DNA of 64,000 nt from [Mycobacterium] nativiensis (GTDB taxonomy: Bacteria > Actinomycetota > Actinomycetes > Mycobacteriales > Mycobacteriaceae). The stretch lies in contig NZ_CP083986.1 in assembly GCF_020172685.1 (NCBI RefSeq), forward strand, positions 150,456 through 214,455. Reading direction: 5' to 3'. The notes beneath the pieces were generated by a model. The model saw nothing but the letters and a program-made list of their open reading frames with translations. It was not told the origin of the DNA and did not search any database. A program made the position numbers and the translations under genes. Of the stretch, positions 9,075 through 19,101 are shown piece after piece. The number at the start of each line of letters is the position of its first letter. Position 1 is the first letter of the stretch.

Positions 9075-9899
9075 TCAGCCCACGATCGGGAGGCGGCGTT
9101 CGCGGGCGAGCTTGTCCAGGGCGTCCTGCATGACCGAGCGCACGTGCGCGTCGACGACGTCGATGTCGGGGTCCTCGCCGAACTCGGCGACGATGTCGAT
9201 CGGCTCGCACACCTGCATGACGATCTTGGTGGGCAGCGGCAGGTTGACCGGCAGTACCGCCGACAGCCCGAACGGGAAGCCGAACGAGATCGGCAGAATC
9301 TTGACCCGCATCAGTTTGTCCAGCCGCAGTGCCTTGGCCAGCCCGGTGCCGCGGGACAGATAGAGCTGGCTTTCCTGGCCGCCGATCCCCACCGTCGGCA
9401 CCAGCGGCACCCCCGCGTTGATCGCGGCACGGATGTAGCCCTTGCGGCCGTCGAAGTCGATCTTGTTCTGTTCCAGCGTGGACCGGTAGACGTCGTAGTC
9501 GCCGCCGGGGAAGACCACCACCACCCCGCCGGAGCGCAGGGCTTCGTCGGCGTTGGCGTGATTGGCCGGGATGAACCCGGTCTTGCGGAAGAAGTCGGCG
9601 GTGAACCCGGTGAAGATCACGTCGTGGCTGAGCGTATAGACGGGTCGGTCGTAGCCGAACCTGTCGTAGAAGCCGGTGGCGAAGACCGGGACGTCCATCG
9701 CGAACAGGCCGCCGGAGTGGTTGGACACCACCAGCGCACCGCCGTTCGGGAAATTCTCCAGGCCCCGCACCTCGGCCCGGTGGTAGCCCTTGATCAGCGG
9801 GCGCAGCAGACCCATCACCCGCTCGGTCAGGCCCGGATCCCACTTGGTGATTGGCCCGGGGACCGTTTCCGTCCAGTCGTTGTCCGGTGTGTCCACCAC
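9075..9899 (-). CDS. Lysophospholipid-type acyltransferase (Rv1428c-like)
   Basis: This 274-residue PlsC-superfamily acyltransferase starts at GTG. The acyltransferase region reads VVSNHSGGLFAMDVPVFA, and the second motif is VVVFPGGDYDVYR. The usual HX4D spacing is not kept: the aspartate lies eight residues after the histidine, a variant also seen in hemolysin/DAGAT-like mycobacterial members (family recollection). It probably acylates a glycerolipid or alcohol acceptor at the membrane. A KstR-like palindrome at 9912-9925 sits just upstream of the start, in the promoter shared with echA1, so sterol-responsive control of this gene and the downstream fadD is plausible. Confidence 0.86.
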   Translation of the reverse strand: MVDTPDNDWTETVPGPITKWDPGLTERVMGLLRPLIKGYHRAEVRGLENFPNGGALVVSNHSGGLFAMDVPVFATGFYDRFGYDRPVYTLSHDVIFTGFTADFFRKTGFIPANHANADEALRSGGVVVVFPGGDYDVYRSTLEQNKIDFDGRKGYIRAAINAGVPLVPTVGIGGQESQLYLSRGTGLAKALRLDKLMRVKILPISFGFPFGLSAVLPVNLPLPTKIVMQVCEPIDIVAEFGEDPDIDVVDAHVRSVMQDALDKLARERRLPIVG

Positions 9900-9911
9900 G
9901 GCCCCTTAAAT

Positions 9912-9925
9912 TGAAACGTGTTCTA
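9912..9925. promoter_or_regulatory. KstR-type operator in the acyltransferase/echA1 divergent promoter
   Basis: The 14-mer TGAAACGTGTTCTA fits the KstR consensus TnnAACnnGTTnnA at every fixed position. It lies in the 75-base gap between divergent starts at 9899 and 9975. KstR is the TetR repressor of mycobacterial cholesterol catabolism. That this copy is bound is inferred from the match and position only. Confidence 0.7.
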
Positions 9926-9974
9926 GTTTTACCCATGCTACCGGCTGATGAGGGTGGTCGATAGCATCGGCGGG

Positions 9975-10754
9975 GTGAGCGATGAATCCAGCGCGAAGTC
10001 AGAAGTCCTGCTCGAACAACTCGACCGGATCCTGATCATCACGATCAACCGGCCCGAGGCCCGCAACGCGGTCAATGCCGCGGTCAGCCATCAGTTGGCG
10101 GCCGCCGTGGACCGCCTGGACGAAGACCCCGGCCTGTCGGTGGGGATCTTGATCGGTGCCGGCGGATCATTCTGCGCCGGGATGGATCTCAAGGCGTTCG
10201 CCAGCGGGGAGAACGTCGTCGTGCCCGGTCGCGGACTCGGCTTCACCGACCGTCCCCCGGTCAAGCCGCTGATCGCCGCGGTCGAGGGCTACGCGCTGGC
10301 CGGCGGCACGGAGCTGGCGCTGGCGGCGGACCTGATCGTGGCCGCCCGCGACGCGATGTTCGGCATCCCGGAGGTCAAACGCGGGCTGGTGGCGGCCGGT
10401 GGTGGCCTGTTGCGGCTGCCGCAGCGCATCCCCTACGCCCTGGCGATGGAGCTGGCCCTGACCGGGGAGAGCCTGTCAGCGGTGCGGGCGCACGAACTGG
10501 GCATGGTCAACGTGCTGGCCGAGCATGAGACGGTGCGCAACACCGCGATCATGCTGGCCGAGAAGATCACCGCCAACGGACCGCTGGCGGTGGCCGCCAC
10601 CAAGCGGATCATCACCGAATCTCGGGGCTGGAGCCCGGAGGAGATGTTCGCCGAACAGCTCAAGATCGCGCTGCCGGTGTTCGCATCCAAGGACGCCAAG
10701 GAGGGCGCCGTCGCGTTCGCCGAGAAGCGTCTGCCGCAGTGGACCGGCAGCTGA
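9975..10754 (+). CDS. echA1: Enoyl-CoA hydratase (EchA1)
   Basis: This 259-residue crotonase-fold enoyl-CoA hydratase adds water to trans-2-enoyl-CoA. The oxyanion segment SFCAGMDLKAFASGE and the catalytic region AVEGYALAGGTELALAADL followed by IPEVKRGLVAAGGG carry both expected glutamates. The start is taken at the GTG giving VSDESSAKSEVLLEQ. The open frame begins at 9948, but the shorter start matches the recalled Rv0222 N-terminus. It overlaps the nat gene downstream by 16 bases, suggesting co-transcription. A KstR-like palindrome lies 50 bases upstream. Confidence 0.91.
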   Translation: MSDESSAKSEVLLEQLDRILIITINRPEARNAVNAAVSHQLAAAVDRLDEDPGLSVGILIGAGGSFCAGMDLKAFASGENVVVPGRGLGFTDRPPVKPLIAAVEGYALAGGTELALAADLIVAARDAMFGIPEVKRGLVAAGGGLLRLPQRIPYALAMELALTGESLSAVRAHELGMVNVLAEHETVRNTAIMLAEKITANGPLAVAATKRIITESRGWSPEEMFAEQLKIALPVFASKDAKEGAVAFAEKRLPQWTGS

Positions 10755-11620
10755 GCGCACCGGCCGCGCAGCGGTCAGGCATCGACCTGACCGCCTACTT
10801 CGACCGCGTCGGCTACGCCGGTCCTACCGAGCCGACGCTTGCGACGTTGACCGGGCTGGTCGCCGCGCACGTGCGCGGCATCCCGTTCGAGAACCTCGAC
10901 CCGCTGACCGGTGTACCGGTGATCGACCTGGGCGCACCGGCATTGGCCGCCAAGCTGGTGGCGCAGCGCCGCGGCGGTTACTGCTACGAGCACAACAATC
11001 TGATGCGTTACGTGCTCACAGATCTGGGTTTTGACGTCGTCCCGCTGGGCGGCCGGGTGGTGTGGATGAGCCCCACCGGCCTGGATGGACCGCCCCATGC
11101 GGAGACGCATCTGGCGCTGGTGGTGCGGATCCCAGGCGTCGAGACGCCGTACTTCGTCGATGTCGGCTTCGGCGGACAGACCCTGACGTCACCGATCCGA
11201 TTGGTCGTCGACGAAGTCCAGGAGACACCGCACGAGCCGTTCCGGCTGCGCGCGGGCGGCGGCGGGGTGGCCGGCAACGGGTATGTGCTGGAGTCCCTGA
11301 TCGGAAAGGACTGGCGGCCGCTGTACACCTTCGACCGGCGGCCCAAACCGCTGATCGACATGCAGGTGGGCAGTTGGTACGTGTCGACCTATCCCGAGTC
11401 GATATTCGTCGTCGGGCTCAGTGCGGCAGCGGTCACCGATGACGCTCGGTGGAACCTGCGCGGGCGCAACCTCACCGTCCACCGCCGGGACGGCGGCACC
11501 GAACGGGTGCGCTTCGACGACGCCGCACAGGTGTGCGAGGCCCTGACCGATCGATTCGGTATCGATGTGAGCGGCCTCGACGACTTCGAAGCCAGGGTGG
11601 CGCAGGTTCTCGACAGCTGA
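10739..11620 (+). CDS. nat: Arylamine N-acetyltransferase
   Basis: This 293-residue NAT transfers acyl groups from acyl-CoA to arylamines or hydrazides via a cysteine. The catalytic triad is visible: Cys82 in RRGGYCYEHN, His124 in HAETHLALVV and Asp141 in YFVDVGFGG. The start is the GTG at 10739, overlapping echA1 by 16 bases. In M. tuberculosis nat sits in a cholesterol-catabolic cluster (Rv3566c), where NAT can use propionyl-CoA. Here it follows echA1 behind a KstR-like site, a different location with the same theme. Whether this is the only nat copy cannot be judged from the window. Confidence 0.92.
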   Translation: MDRQLSAPAAQRSGIDLTAYFDRVGYAGPTEPTLATLTGLVAAHVRGIPFENLDPLTGVPVIDLGAPALAAKLVAQRRGGYCYEHNNLMRYVLTDLGFDVVPLGGRVVWMSPTGLDGPPHAETHLALVVRIPGVETPYFVDVGFGGQTLTSPIRLVVDEVQETPHEPFRLRAGGGGVAGNGYVLESLIGKDWRPLYTFDRRPKPLIDMQVGSWYVSTYPESIFVVGLSAAAVTDDARWNLRGRNLTVHRRDGGTERVRFDDAAQVCEALTDRFGIDVSGLDDFEARVAQVLDS

Positions 11621-11687
11621 GGCGGCACCTGCCGGGATGTCGCGCAAACCCGGGAAACTCGTCGCGGGTTCGGCGCATGCTTGACCC

Positions 11688-13535
11688 ATGGGTCACTACA
11701 AGAGCAATGTGCGCGACCTGGAGTTCAATCTGTTCGAGGTGCTGGGGTTGGAGCAGTGCCTGGACCCGGAGCTGTCTGGGGGCGCGTTCGGCGATCTCGA
11801 CGGCGACACGGTGCGCCAGATGCTGGCCGAAGCGGCCCGGCTCGCCGAAGGGCCGGTCGCCGAATCGTTCGCCTCCAGCGACCGCCATCCGCCGGTGTTC
11901 GACCCGGCCACCCACACGGTGACACTGCCCGATCCGTTCAAGGCGTCGTTGCGGGCCTGGCAGGCGGGCGAGTGGTTTCGGATCGGGCTGTGTGAGGAGG
12001 TCGGCGGGGTCCCGGCGCCGGCGATGGTGTCCTGGGCGATCAACGAACTGGTGCTGGGCGCCAACCCGGCGGTGTTCATGTTCATGGCCGGTCCGGTCTT
12101 CGCCAACATCCTCTACGACCTGGGCAATGAGCAGCAACGGCACTTCGCGACCCTGGCGATCGAACGGAATTGGGGCGCCACCATGGTGCTCACCGAACCC
12201 GACGCCGGCTCCGATGTCGGGGCGGGGCGTACCAAGGCGGTCGAGCAGCCCGACGGCAGCTGGCACATCGACGGCGTCAAGCGGTTCATCACCAACGGCG
12301 ACAGCGACGACCTTTTCGAGAACATCATGCACATGACGCTGGCCCGGCCGGAGGGCGCCGGGCCGGGAACCAAGGGGCTCAGCCTGTTCATGGTGCCCAA
12401 GTACCTGCCCGATCCCAAGACCGGTGAACCGGGTGAGCGCAACGGGGTGTTCGTCACCGGGCTGGAACACAAGATGGGATTGAAGGTTTCGACCACCTGC
12501 GAGCTGACCTTCGGTCAGCACGGCACCCCGGCGAAGGGCTGGTTGGTCGGCGACACCCGCAACGGCATCGCGCAGATGTTCCACGTTATCGAATATGCAC
12601 GAATGATGGTGGGCACCAAGGCAATCGCAACACTATCCACCGGCTACCTGAATGCGCTGGAGTATGCCAAGACCCGCATTCAGGGTGCCGACCTGACCCA
12701 GATGACCGACAAGGCCGCGCCGCGGGTGACGATCATCCATCACCCGGATGTACGGCGTGCCCTGATGATGCAGAAGGTCTACGCCGAGGGTATGCGGGCG
12801 CTGTACCTCTACACCGCCGCCCACCAGAACCCTCAGGTCGCCATGCAGGTGTCGGGGGCCGACGCCGAGATGGCCGAACGGGTCAACGACCTGCTGCTGC
12901 CGATCGTCAAGGGCGTCGGCTCGGAACGCGCGTACCAGTACCTGACCGATTCGCTGCAGACATTCGGCGGATCCGGCTTCCTGCAGGACTATCCGATCGA
13001 GCAGTACATCCGGGACGCCAAGATCGACAGCCTGTACGAGGGCACCACCGCCATTCAGGCGCAGGACTTCTTCTTCCGCAAGATCGCCCGCGACCGTGGC
13101 GTGGCGTTGGGCCATCTGGTCGCCCAGATCGAGGCGCTGCTGGACAGCGACGACGGCCACGTGGATCTGGCCGATTCGCGCAAGCTGCTGGCCGCCGCGC
13201 TCGACGAGGTGCGGGCGATGGCCGCCACCTTGACCGGGTACCTGCTCGGATCGCAGCAGGAACGTCGCGAGCTCTACCGGGTGGGACTGCAGTCAGTGCC
13301 GTTCCTGCTGTCCGTCGGTGATCTGGTGATCGGCTGGCTATTGCTGCGGCAGGCCGAGGTCGCGTGTAAAGCGTTGGACGGCAACCCAAGCACCGAAGAC
13401 AGTGCGTTCTACCAGGGCAAGGTGACCGCGGCGAAGTTCTTCGCCAAGAACGTCCTGCCGCGGCTGGCCTACCAGCGGGTGATCGCCGAGGGTGTCGACC
13501 TGGCGGTGATGGACCTGAGCGAGGACGCCTTCTAA
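11688..13535 (+). CDS. Long-form acyl-CoA dehydrogenase, FadE5 paralogue
   Basis: This 615-residue acyl-CoA dehydrogenase is a close paralogue of the FadE5-type protein at 60245-62089. Shared blocks include [10 protein letters not shown] at the N-terminus, [39 protein letters not shown], and the C-terminal [20 protein letters not shown]. The roughly 200-residue C-terminal extension beyond the usual 380-residue family length marks the FadE5/DmdC-like subgroup, which accepts a broad range of fatty acyl-CoAs. It starts 67 bases after nat. Having two long-form enzymes within one 64-kb window suggests duplication with a possible substrate split. Confidence 0.92.
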   Translation: MGHYKSNVRDLEFNLFEVLGLEQCLDPELSGGAFGDLDGDTVRQMLAEAARLAEGPVAESFASSDRHPPVFDPATHTVTLPDPFKASLRAWQAGEWFRIGLCEEVGGVPAPAMVSWAINELVLGANPAVFMFMAGPVFANILYDLGNEQQRHFATLAIERNWGATMVLTEPDAGSDVGAGRTKAVEQPDGSWHIDGVKRFITNGDSDDLFENIMHMTLARPEGAGPGTKGLSLFMVPKYLPDPKTGEPGERNGVFVTGLEHKMGLKVSTTCELTFGQHGTPAKGWLVGDTRNGIAQMFHVIEYARMMVGTKAIATLSTGYLNALEYAKTRIQGADLTQMTDKAAPRVTIIHHPDVRRALMMQKVYAEGMRALYLYTAAHQNPQVAMQVSGADAEMAERVNDLLLPIVKGVGSERAYQYLTDSLQTFGGSGFLQDYPIEQYIRDAKIDSLYEGTTAIQAQDFFFRKIARDRGVALGHLVAQIEALLDSDDGHVDLADSRKLLAAALDEVRAMAATLTGYLLGSQQERRELYRVGLQSVPFLLSVGDLVIGWLLLRQAEVACKALDGNPSTEDSAFYQGKVTAAKFFAKNVLPRLAYQRVIAEGVDLAVMDLSEDAF

Positions 13536-13708
13536 CCCGTTCGCCGCGGCGGCCGACGGTCGGCGTCCAGTACTGCCGCCGATGTTTAGTGCACCTTGAT
13601 GCGCAAAATCGTTGAGAAATGCATCAGATTTAGTGACAAGTCATCTTGTTGACGTTAGCGTAAGTATCTCCTGAGGTTTGGTGCGTCGGTGTTAAGAAGG
13701 GCTGGCCA
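13536..13708 (+). promoter_or_regulatory. Leader region of the PGRS gene
   Basis: This 173-base intergenic region is visibly less GC-rich than its surroundings. It contains a possible -35 element TTGACG near 13649 and a ribosome-binding site AAGAAGGG about ten bases before the ATG at 13709. A short GCCGAC/GTCGGC hairpin near its left end could end the acyl-CoA dehydrogenase transcript. No convincing -10 box was assigned. Confidence 0.4.
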
Positions 13709-16700
13709 ATGGCTGAGATTCGTGGTCGTGGGGGCAAGCAGAAGTCGACTCGGGGGCGGGTGATCGGGTCCGCGGCATCGGTGGGGGCCTTCCTGTCATT
13801 CGGGTTGGGGCCGTTGGCGGTGGCGCCGGCCAACGCTGATTTCGAGGACTTGTTCACCGATCTGTTCGATCCGGGCGCGTGGGGCAGCCTGTCAGCGGAC
13901 TTCAACAGCCTGTTCACCTCGGACTGGGGTGCCGGTGCGGCCGATGCGAATGGGCTGGAGATGGCCCAGATGTGGGACACGTACTTCTACACGCCGCTGC
14001 ACACCAGCCTGGAGAACTGGATCGCCAGTGACTTCGGGTCGCAGGTCAACGGCGTGATCAACCAGATTTTCGCGCCGTTCACCACTGGCTTCTGCGGGAT
14101 GATCTGTGACGGTGTCGCCGGGACCGAGGCCGACCCGAACGGCGGCAACGGCGGGCTGTGGTTCGGCGACGGCGGGGCCGGCTGGTCCTCCACCGAAGCC
14201 GGGGTGGACGGCGGCAATGGCGGGCATGCCGGCGGTATCGGCAATGGTGGCGACGGTGGTGCCGGCGGGCTGGGTGCCGACGGTGGCGTCGGCGGCAACG
14301 GCGGCGAGATGTGGGGCAACGGTGGCGACGGTGGTGCCGGTGGCGCTGCCACCGAGACGCTCGCCGCGGGTAACGGCGGCAGCGGTGGCTCCTCAGGACA
14401 GGCCCAGGACTTCTTTGGGATGGGCGCGCTCGGCAACGGCGGCGACGGCGGGGTCGGCGGCGCGGGGTGGACCGGCCCCAACGGTGGTACGGGCACGGCG
14501 CCGGGCGGCACCGGCGGCAACGGGGCGGCCGGCACCAACGGTGGTAACGGCGGCGCAGGTGGCGCCGGCTCGTCGATCCTGGGTGTCGGCGGCAACGGCG
14601 GTGCGGGTGGCGCCGGTGGCAACGGTGGCAGTGGTGGCGCCGGGGCTACCGGGCTGGCCGGTACCTATGCCAACGGTGGTGACGGCAACGGCGGGGCCGG
14701 CGGGAACGGTGGTGACGGGGCACTCGGCGGCAACGGCGGTAAGGGCGGGGCAGCAGGCACGGGCGCGTCGCTGTTCGGTGGTGGCGGAACCCAGGGCGTC
14801 GGCGGCAACGCGGGCAACGGTGGAGCGGCGGGTCTGGCCGGCGACGGCGGGGCCGGAGGGGCGGGCACCGCGGCAAATCCGGACGGCGGCAACGGCGGCA
14901 ACGGTGGCGACGCAGGTACCGGCGGCGCTGCGGGCACTGCCGGAACTGGCTCGACCAATGGTCAGGCTGGTGCGGCCGGCGGTGCGCCGACCGTCGCAAA
15001 CGGCAACGGTGGGGCCGGCGGCAACGGTTATGACGCATCGACGGGCAACGTCGCGGGCGCCCTCGGCGGAAATGGCGGGATCGGCGGTAATGGCGGCGCC
15101 TACGGCAACGGGGGCGACGGTGGATCGGGTGGCCGGGGCGCCAATGGAGTGGCCGGCGATGCGACTGCCGGTACCGATGGGACTGTGGGTGGCGCCGGCG
15201 GTACCGGCGGCGCCGGTGGCCTCGGCGGCTCGATCGCCGGTAACGGCGGTAACGGCGGCGTCGGCGGTGCGGGTGGCACCGGTGGCGCCGGCGGCAGCGG
15301 CACCGACGGCACCAACGGCGCCAACGCGCCCGCCGACAGCGGTGCCGACGGCGGTAACGGCACCGCCGGCACCGACGGCACCGGCGGCGGCAATGGTGGC
15401 GCCGGTGGCGCGGGCGGCCTCGGCGGCAGCGCGGCCCACGGCAACGGCGGCAATGACGGCGCCGGCGGTATCGGCGGCGATGGTGGTGCGGCCGGCAACG
15501 CCGGCAACGGCGGCAACGGCGGCAACGGCGCCAACAGTCTCACCGAGATCGTCGGCGGTAAGGGCGGCAACGGCGGCACGGGAGGTGACCGCGGGACCGC
15601 CGGCCAGGGCGGCCAGGGCGGCCTGAGCGGCGACGGCCAGACTCAGTCCGCCGATGGCAACGATGGCGCCGCCGGGACCGGCGGCAACGGCGGCCGCGGC
15701 GGTGACGGCAGCGGCGGCCAGGTGATCACCATCGGCGGTCAGCAGGTAGCCCAGAACGGCGCTGACGGCGGTGCCGGTGGCGCCGCCGGCTCGGAAGGAA
15801 ACGGTGGCGCCGGCGGTAACGGCGGCACCGGTGCGAACGGCGTCGCGGGAGCCACCGACGCCTCCGGAAACGGCACCGCGGGCAGCTCCGCCGGCAACGG
15901 CGGCAGCGGCGGCGCCGGCGGCGCGGGTGGCACCGTCTCCGGTGACGGCGGCGCGGGGGGAAACGCCGGATCCGGTGGTAACGGCGGTAACGGTGGCAGT
16001 GGCAGCGACGCCGCGCCTGACAGCGGAGCGAACGGTGGCAACGGTGGCGCTGCCGGCAACGGCGGCTCCGGCGGCGTCGGCGGCCAGGGCGGCAGCGCGA
16101 CCAACGGCAACGGTGGCATCGGCGGTAACGCCGGCAACGGCGGCAACACCGGCACGGCCGGTACCGGTGGCGACGGTGCCGGCGGCGGCGACAATGTTTC
16201 GGCGGGTACCGGTGGTAGCGGCGGCGCCGGAGGGACCCGCGGTGAGGCCGGGACGGCGGGCACCGGCGGTACCGGCAGCGGTGGCCCGGCCGGCGACGGT
16301 GCGGCGGGCACGGACGGCACCGGCGGCGACGGTGGGGCCGGCGGCAACGGCGGCAACGGCAGCGGCCTGGTGGACAACGGTGCTGGCGGCCTGGTCGGCC
16401 AGGCCGGTGGCGCCGGCGGTTCCGGTGGTGCGGCCGGACCGATCGGCAACGGTGGTGCCGGGGGTAACGGCGGGACCGGTGCCGATGGCGTCGAGGGCGA
16501 CGTCGGCGGTGACGGTAACGGCACCCCGGGTATCGACGGCGGGGCCGGTGGGGTCGGCGGCACCGGTGGCGCCGGTGGAACCACCTCGGGCGACGGTGGT
16601 ACCGGCGGGCACGGCGGTGATGCCGGCGACGGCGGCCGGGGCGGTAACGGCGCGAACGACGCGAACGGCGGCAGCGGCGGCACCGGCGGCAACGGTGGTG

Positions 16701-18574
16701 TGGCCGGTGGCGGCGGCACCGGCGGCACGGCGACGCACGGTACCGGAGGCGCCGGTGGCGATGCCGGAAACGGTGGAGACGGCGGCGCCGGTGGTACTGG
16801 TGGCAACGCCACCGACCCGACCGGCACCGGCGGGGTCGGTGGCACCGGTGGCAACGCAGGCAATGCGGGCGATGGCGGGGTCGGTGGTACCGGCAGCGTC
16901 TCCGGTGGTGACGGCGGAGACGGCGGCGACCGCGGCACCGCGGGCTCTGGCGGCGCGGGCGGCACCAACGGCGACGGCAGCACGGCCGCCGGTGGTTCCG
17001 CCGGCCAGGACGCCACTGACGGCGGTGACGGCGGGGCCGGCGGTGCGGGCCTGGACGGCCTACTGGTCACCAACCCCGATGGCAGCGTGACCGCTCTGGC
17101 CGGTGGCCTCGGCGGCAATGGCGGCAACGCGGGCCGGATCGGTACCGGCGGTGCCGGCGGCGATGGTGGCAAGGGCGCATCCGGCTTCGGCGACGGTGTC
17201 GACGGAGGGGTCGGTGGTAACGGCGGCAACGGTGGCGCCGGTGGCACCGAATCCGGTGATGCCGGCAACGGTGGTAACGGCGGCGACGGCGGCACCGTGA
17301 ACGGATCCAACGGCGCCAACGCCGCAGCGGGTTCCAACGGCAACGGCGAAGACGGCGGCGACGGCGGCAACGGCGGCGCCGGAGGTGTCGGCGGTAACGG
17401 CGGCGACGCCGCCCACGGGGCCGGCGGTCTGGGCGGTAACGCCGGTAACGGCGGTAACGCCGGCAACGGCGGTAACGGCGGCAATGGTGCCGGGGGGACG
17501 TCCACCAACCAGATCAACGGCCCGGCCGGCAATGGCGGCAACGGCGGTGACGCCGGCCAGCACGGCGGCGCGGCGGGCACCGCCGGGCACGGCGGCACTG
17601 GAAGCGACGGCAAGCAGGCCGCCGGCGGCCAGGCCGGGAGCGCGGGCAGTGACCGCGCCAACGGCGGTGACGGCGGCAAGGGCGGCGACGGTGCGAGCAG
17701 CCGGGTCACGCTCAAAATCGTTGACGGCCAGCGGGTGTACACGCTGGCGTCCATCCCGCAGGCTGGAGGTGACGGCGGTGCCGGTGGCAACGCCACCACG
17801 CTCGGCGACGGCGGGCACGGCGGTGACGGTGGCAAAGGTGGTGGCATCGGCCTTGGTGGGCAGGGACCATTCGATATTTCCGGACGTGTCGGTGGCCAGG
17901 GCGGCAACGGCGGTGCCGGCGCCGGCGAGGGCGGCAACGGTGGTGGCGGAGGCAACGGCGGAAACGGCGGGGGCACCAGCAGTGCCTCGAATGCCAACGA
18001 CAGTGTCCTGGGCGCCGGTGGCGCCGGCGGCGACGGTGGTACCGGTGGCGTCAACGGCACCGGCGGCGCCGGCGGCGCCGGTGGCACCGGCGGCACCTAT
18101 CCCCAAAATCATGGGATCGGCGGCACCGGTGGCTCCGGCGGTTCCGGCGGTACCGGCACCAACGGCGGCTACGGCGGCGGTGGTGGCGGCGGCGGTGGTG
18201 GCGGTGCGGGCAACCACGAAGGGAACCCGAGTACCACGATCGTCTTCGGCCACGGCGGCGCCGGCGGTGCGGGCGGCGCCGGTGGTGACGCCGATGGTGC
18301 CGGCGTGGTTGGCGGTGTCGGCGGGACCGGCGGGACCGGTGGTGCGGGCGTGGGTGTCGGTACCGGCCCCGTCTCTATCGGCACCGGCGGCGCCGGCGGA
18401 ACGGGCGGCGCCGGTGGCGTCGTCGGCCCGAATGGCGACGGCGCCGGCGGGACCGGCGGGACCGGCGGCACCGGCACCAACGGGGCCACCGGTGGCGACG
18501 GCGAGGCCGGCACCGCCGGCGGCCCCGACGGCACCCCCGGCACCGCGGGAGGTGCGGGTACGAACAACCCGTAA
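13709..18574 (+). CDS. PGRS-repeat protein with signal-peptide-like N-terminus, no PE domain
   Basis: The protein is 1621 residues. Residues 1-44 form a basic stretch ([13 protein letters not shown]), a hydrophobic core ([19 protein letters not shown]) and an APANAD end resembling a signal peptidase site. Residues 45-140 are non-repetitive ([14 protein letters not shown]...). From about 145 to the end it is Gly-Gly-X/Gly-Asn-Gly PGRS repeat, ending GGAGTNNP. No PE domain precedes the repeats, unlike classical PE_PGRS proteins. Short hydrophobic inserts recur near residues 441, 672, 886, 1115 and 1333, giving a 214-231-residue super-period. It is probably exported and cell-surface or secreted. 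No enzymatic motif is seen and the function is unknown. RBS AAGAAGGG precedes the ATG. Confidence 0.93.
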   Translation: MAEIRGRGGKQKSTRGRVIGSAASVGAFLSFGLGPLAVAPANADFEDLFTDLFDPGAWGSLSADFNSLFTSDWGAGAADANGLEMAQMWDTYFYTPLHTSLENWIASDFGSQVNGVINQIFAPFTTGFCGMICDGVAGTEADPNGGNGGLWFGDGGAGWSSTEAGVDGGNGGHAGGIGNGGDGGAGGLGADGGVGGNGGEMWGNGGDGGAGGAATETLAAGNGGSGGSSGQAQDFFGMGALGNGGDGGVGGAGWTGPNGGTGTAPGGTGGNGAAGTNGGNGGAGGAGSSILGVGGNGGAGGAGGNGGSGGAGATGLAGTYANGGDGNGGAGGNGGDGALGGNGGKGGAAGTGASLFGGGGTQGVGGNAGNGGAAGLAGDGGAGGAGTAANPDGGNGGNGGDAGTGGAAGTAGTGSTNGQAGAAGGAPTVANGNGGAGGNGYDASTGNVAGALGGNGGIGGNGGAYGNGGDGGSGGRGANGVAGDATAGTDGTVGGAGGTGGAGGLGGSIAGNGGNGGVGGAGGTGGAGGSGTDGTNGANAPADSGADGGNGTAGTDGTGGGNGGAGGAGGLGGSAAHGNGGNDGAGGIGGDGGAAGNAGNGGNGGNGANSLTEIVGGKGGNGGTGGDRGTAGQGGQGGLSGDGQTQSADGNDGAAGTGGNGGRGGDGSGGQVITIGGQQVAQNGADGGAGGAAGSEGNGGAGGNGGTGANGVAGATDASGNGTAGSSAGNGGSGGAGGAGGTVSGDGGAGGNAGSGGNGGNGGSGSDAAPDSGANGGNGGAAGNGGSGGVGGQGGSATNGNGGIGGNAGNGGNTGTAGTGGDGAGGGDNVSAGTGGSGGAGGTRGEAGTAGTGGTGSGGPAGDGAAGTDGTGGDGGAGGNGGNGSGLVDNGAGGLVGQAGGAGGSGGAAGPIGNGGAGGNGGTGADGVEGDVGGDGNGTPGIDGGAGGVGGTGGAGGTTSGDGGTGGHGGDAGDGGRGGNGANDANGGSGGTGGNGGVAGGGGTGGTATHGTGGAGGDAGNGGDGGAGGTGGNATDPTGTGGVGGTGGNAGNAGDGGVGGTGSVSGGDGGDGGDRGTAGSGGAGGTNGDGSTAAGGSAGQDATDGGDGGAGGAGLDGLLVTNPDGSVTALAGGLGGNGGNAGRIGTGGAGGDGGKGASGFGDGVDGGVGGNGGNGGAGGTESGDAGNGGNGGDGGTVNGSNGANAAAGSNGNGEDGGDGGNGGAGGVGGNGGDAAHGAGGLGGNAGNGGNAGNGGNGGNGAGGTSTNQINGPAGNGGNGGDAGQHGGAAGTAGHGGTGSDGKQAAGGQAGSAGSDRANGGDGGKGGDGASSRVTLKIVDGQRVYTLASIPQAGGDGGAGGNATTLGDGGHGGDGGKGGGIGLGGQGPFDISGRVGGQGGNGGAGAGEGGNGGGGGNGGNGGGTSSASNANDSVLGAGGAGGDGGTGGVNGTGGAGGAGGTGGTYPQNHGIGGTGGSGGSGGTGTNGGYGGGGGGGGGGGAGNHEGNPSTTIVFGHGGAGGAGGAGGDADGAGVVGGVGGTGGTGGAGVGVGTGPVSIGTGGAGGTGGAGGVVGPNGDGAGGTGGTGGTGTNGATGGDGEAGTAGGPDGTPGTAGGAGTNNP
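14134..18560 (+). repeat. PGRS glycine-rich repeat tract with ~220-residue modules
   Basis: The base-level repeat is GGCGGCAACGGCGG-like, encoding GGNGG triplet units. Over it lies a longer module: an RGTAG-like segment (near residues 626, 841, 1071 and 1280), a hydrophobic insert about 45-55 residues later, then [16 protein letters not shown] and [11 protein letters not shown] blocks in the same order. About five modules are recognisable between 15.0 and 18.0 kb. The tract is likely prone to slippage and recombination. Confidence 0.8.
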
Positions 18575-18594
18575 CGCCTTCTACGCTCGAGTCC

Positions 18595-19101
18595 GTGGAC
18601 ACCCACAGCCCCAAATACCGCCTGCCCGACCACGGCTACACGATCGTGCGCTGGGCGCACGAGCTGGCCAAGGGGCGCGGTGCGGTGGTGGTGGAACCCG
18701 ACGTCGAGAGCATCCGTCGTCCCGACGGCGCACTGGCCTTCGACGACGCCGCACCGTTCAAGACGGTGCCGGACGGTCCGCTGTCGGTGCTGCGCGAGCT
18801 GCTCGACCTGGAGGCCCGCGAGATGCGGGCGTGGAGCAAGGCCGGGTTCGCTCGGTTCCACAAGCGCAGCGCCGCCAGGCAGGTCGACCGGATCTGCCGG
18901 GCCCACGGCAGCGACGCCGCCGTCGACTGGGTACTGGCCAACGCCACCACCGACGACCCCGATCTCGACCTGGACCTCGGCGAGCTGCGGGACCGGCTCG
19001 GTGTGCGGCTGTACACCGCCGGCGGTTTCGACGAGGGCTTCTACCGGGAGCAGGTCGGGCGCTGCATCGAGCACCGCCGCCGGCAACGGCTCAACGGTTG
19101 A
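18595..19101 (+). CDS. Hypothetical protein, 168 residues
   Basis: No family was recognised. The protein starts at GTG, 20 bases after the PGRS stop, giving MDTHSPKYRLPDHGYTIVRW. It is soluble, rich in charged residues, and has no signal peptide or membrane segment. Visible blocks are YTIVRWAHELAKGRGAVV, LRELLDLEAREMRAWSKAGF and a C-terminal DEGFYREQVGRCIEHRRRQR. Codon use matches the neighbours, and the frame is uninterrupted and continuous with the PGRS transcript, so it is probably a real gene. It could be read through from the PGRS promoter. It ends with an 11-base convergent overlap with the next gene. Confidence 0.7.
   Translation: MDTHSPKYRLPDHGYTIVRWAHELAKGRGAVVVEPDVESIRRPDGALAFDDAAPFKTVPDGPLSVLRELLDLEAREMRAWSKAGFARFHKRSAARQVDRICRAHGSDAAVDWVLANATTDDPDLDLDLGELRDRLGVRLYTAGGFDEGFYREQVGRCIEHRRRQRLNG

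Noticed and set aside
13709..14130. PE domain at the N-terminus of the PGRS protein
   Set aside because: No MSFV-type start, no PE helix pair and no YxxxD/E at the expected place; the region is a signal-peptide-like stretch and a unique segment.
14106..15626. Same-strand alternative frames in the PGRS tract (also 15771-17090 and 17385-19118)
   Set aside because: Ala/Thr/Val-rich shifted readings of the same repeat; the main frame has a start with a Shine-Dalgarno and an intact signal-peptide-like N-terminus.
14393..18253. Long antisense open frames (about 780, 785 and 397 residues) rich in Ala/Thr/Val or Pro/Leu over the PGRS gene
   Set aside because: They are the complement of GGC/GGN-rich repeats, which rarely produce stops; composition is a frame-shifted copy of the repeat, with no domain and no ribosome-binding site.
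14134..18560. Possible CRISPR-like or satellite array
   Set aside because: The periodicity is protein-level PGRS coding repeat without conserved spacers or cas genes.
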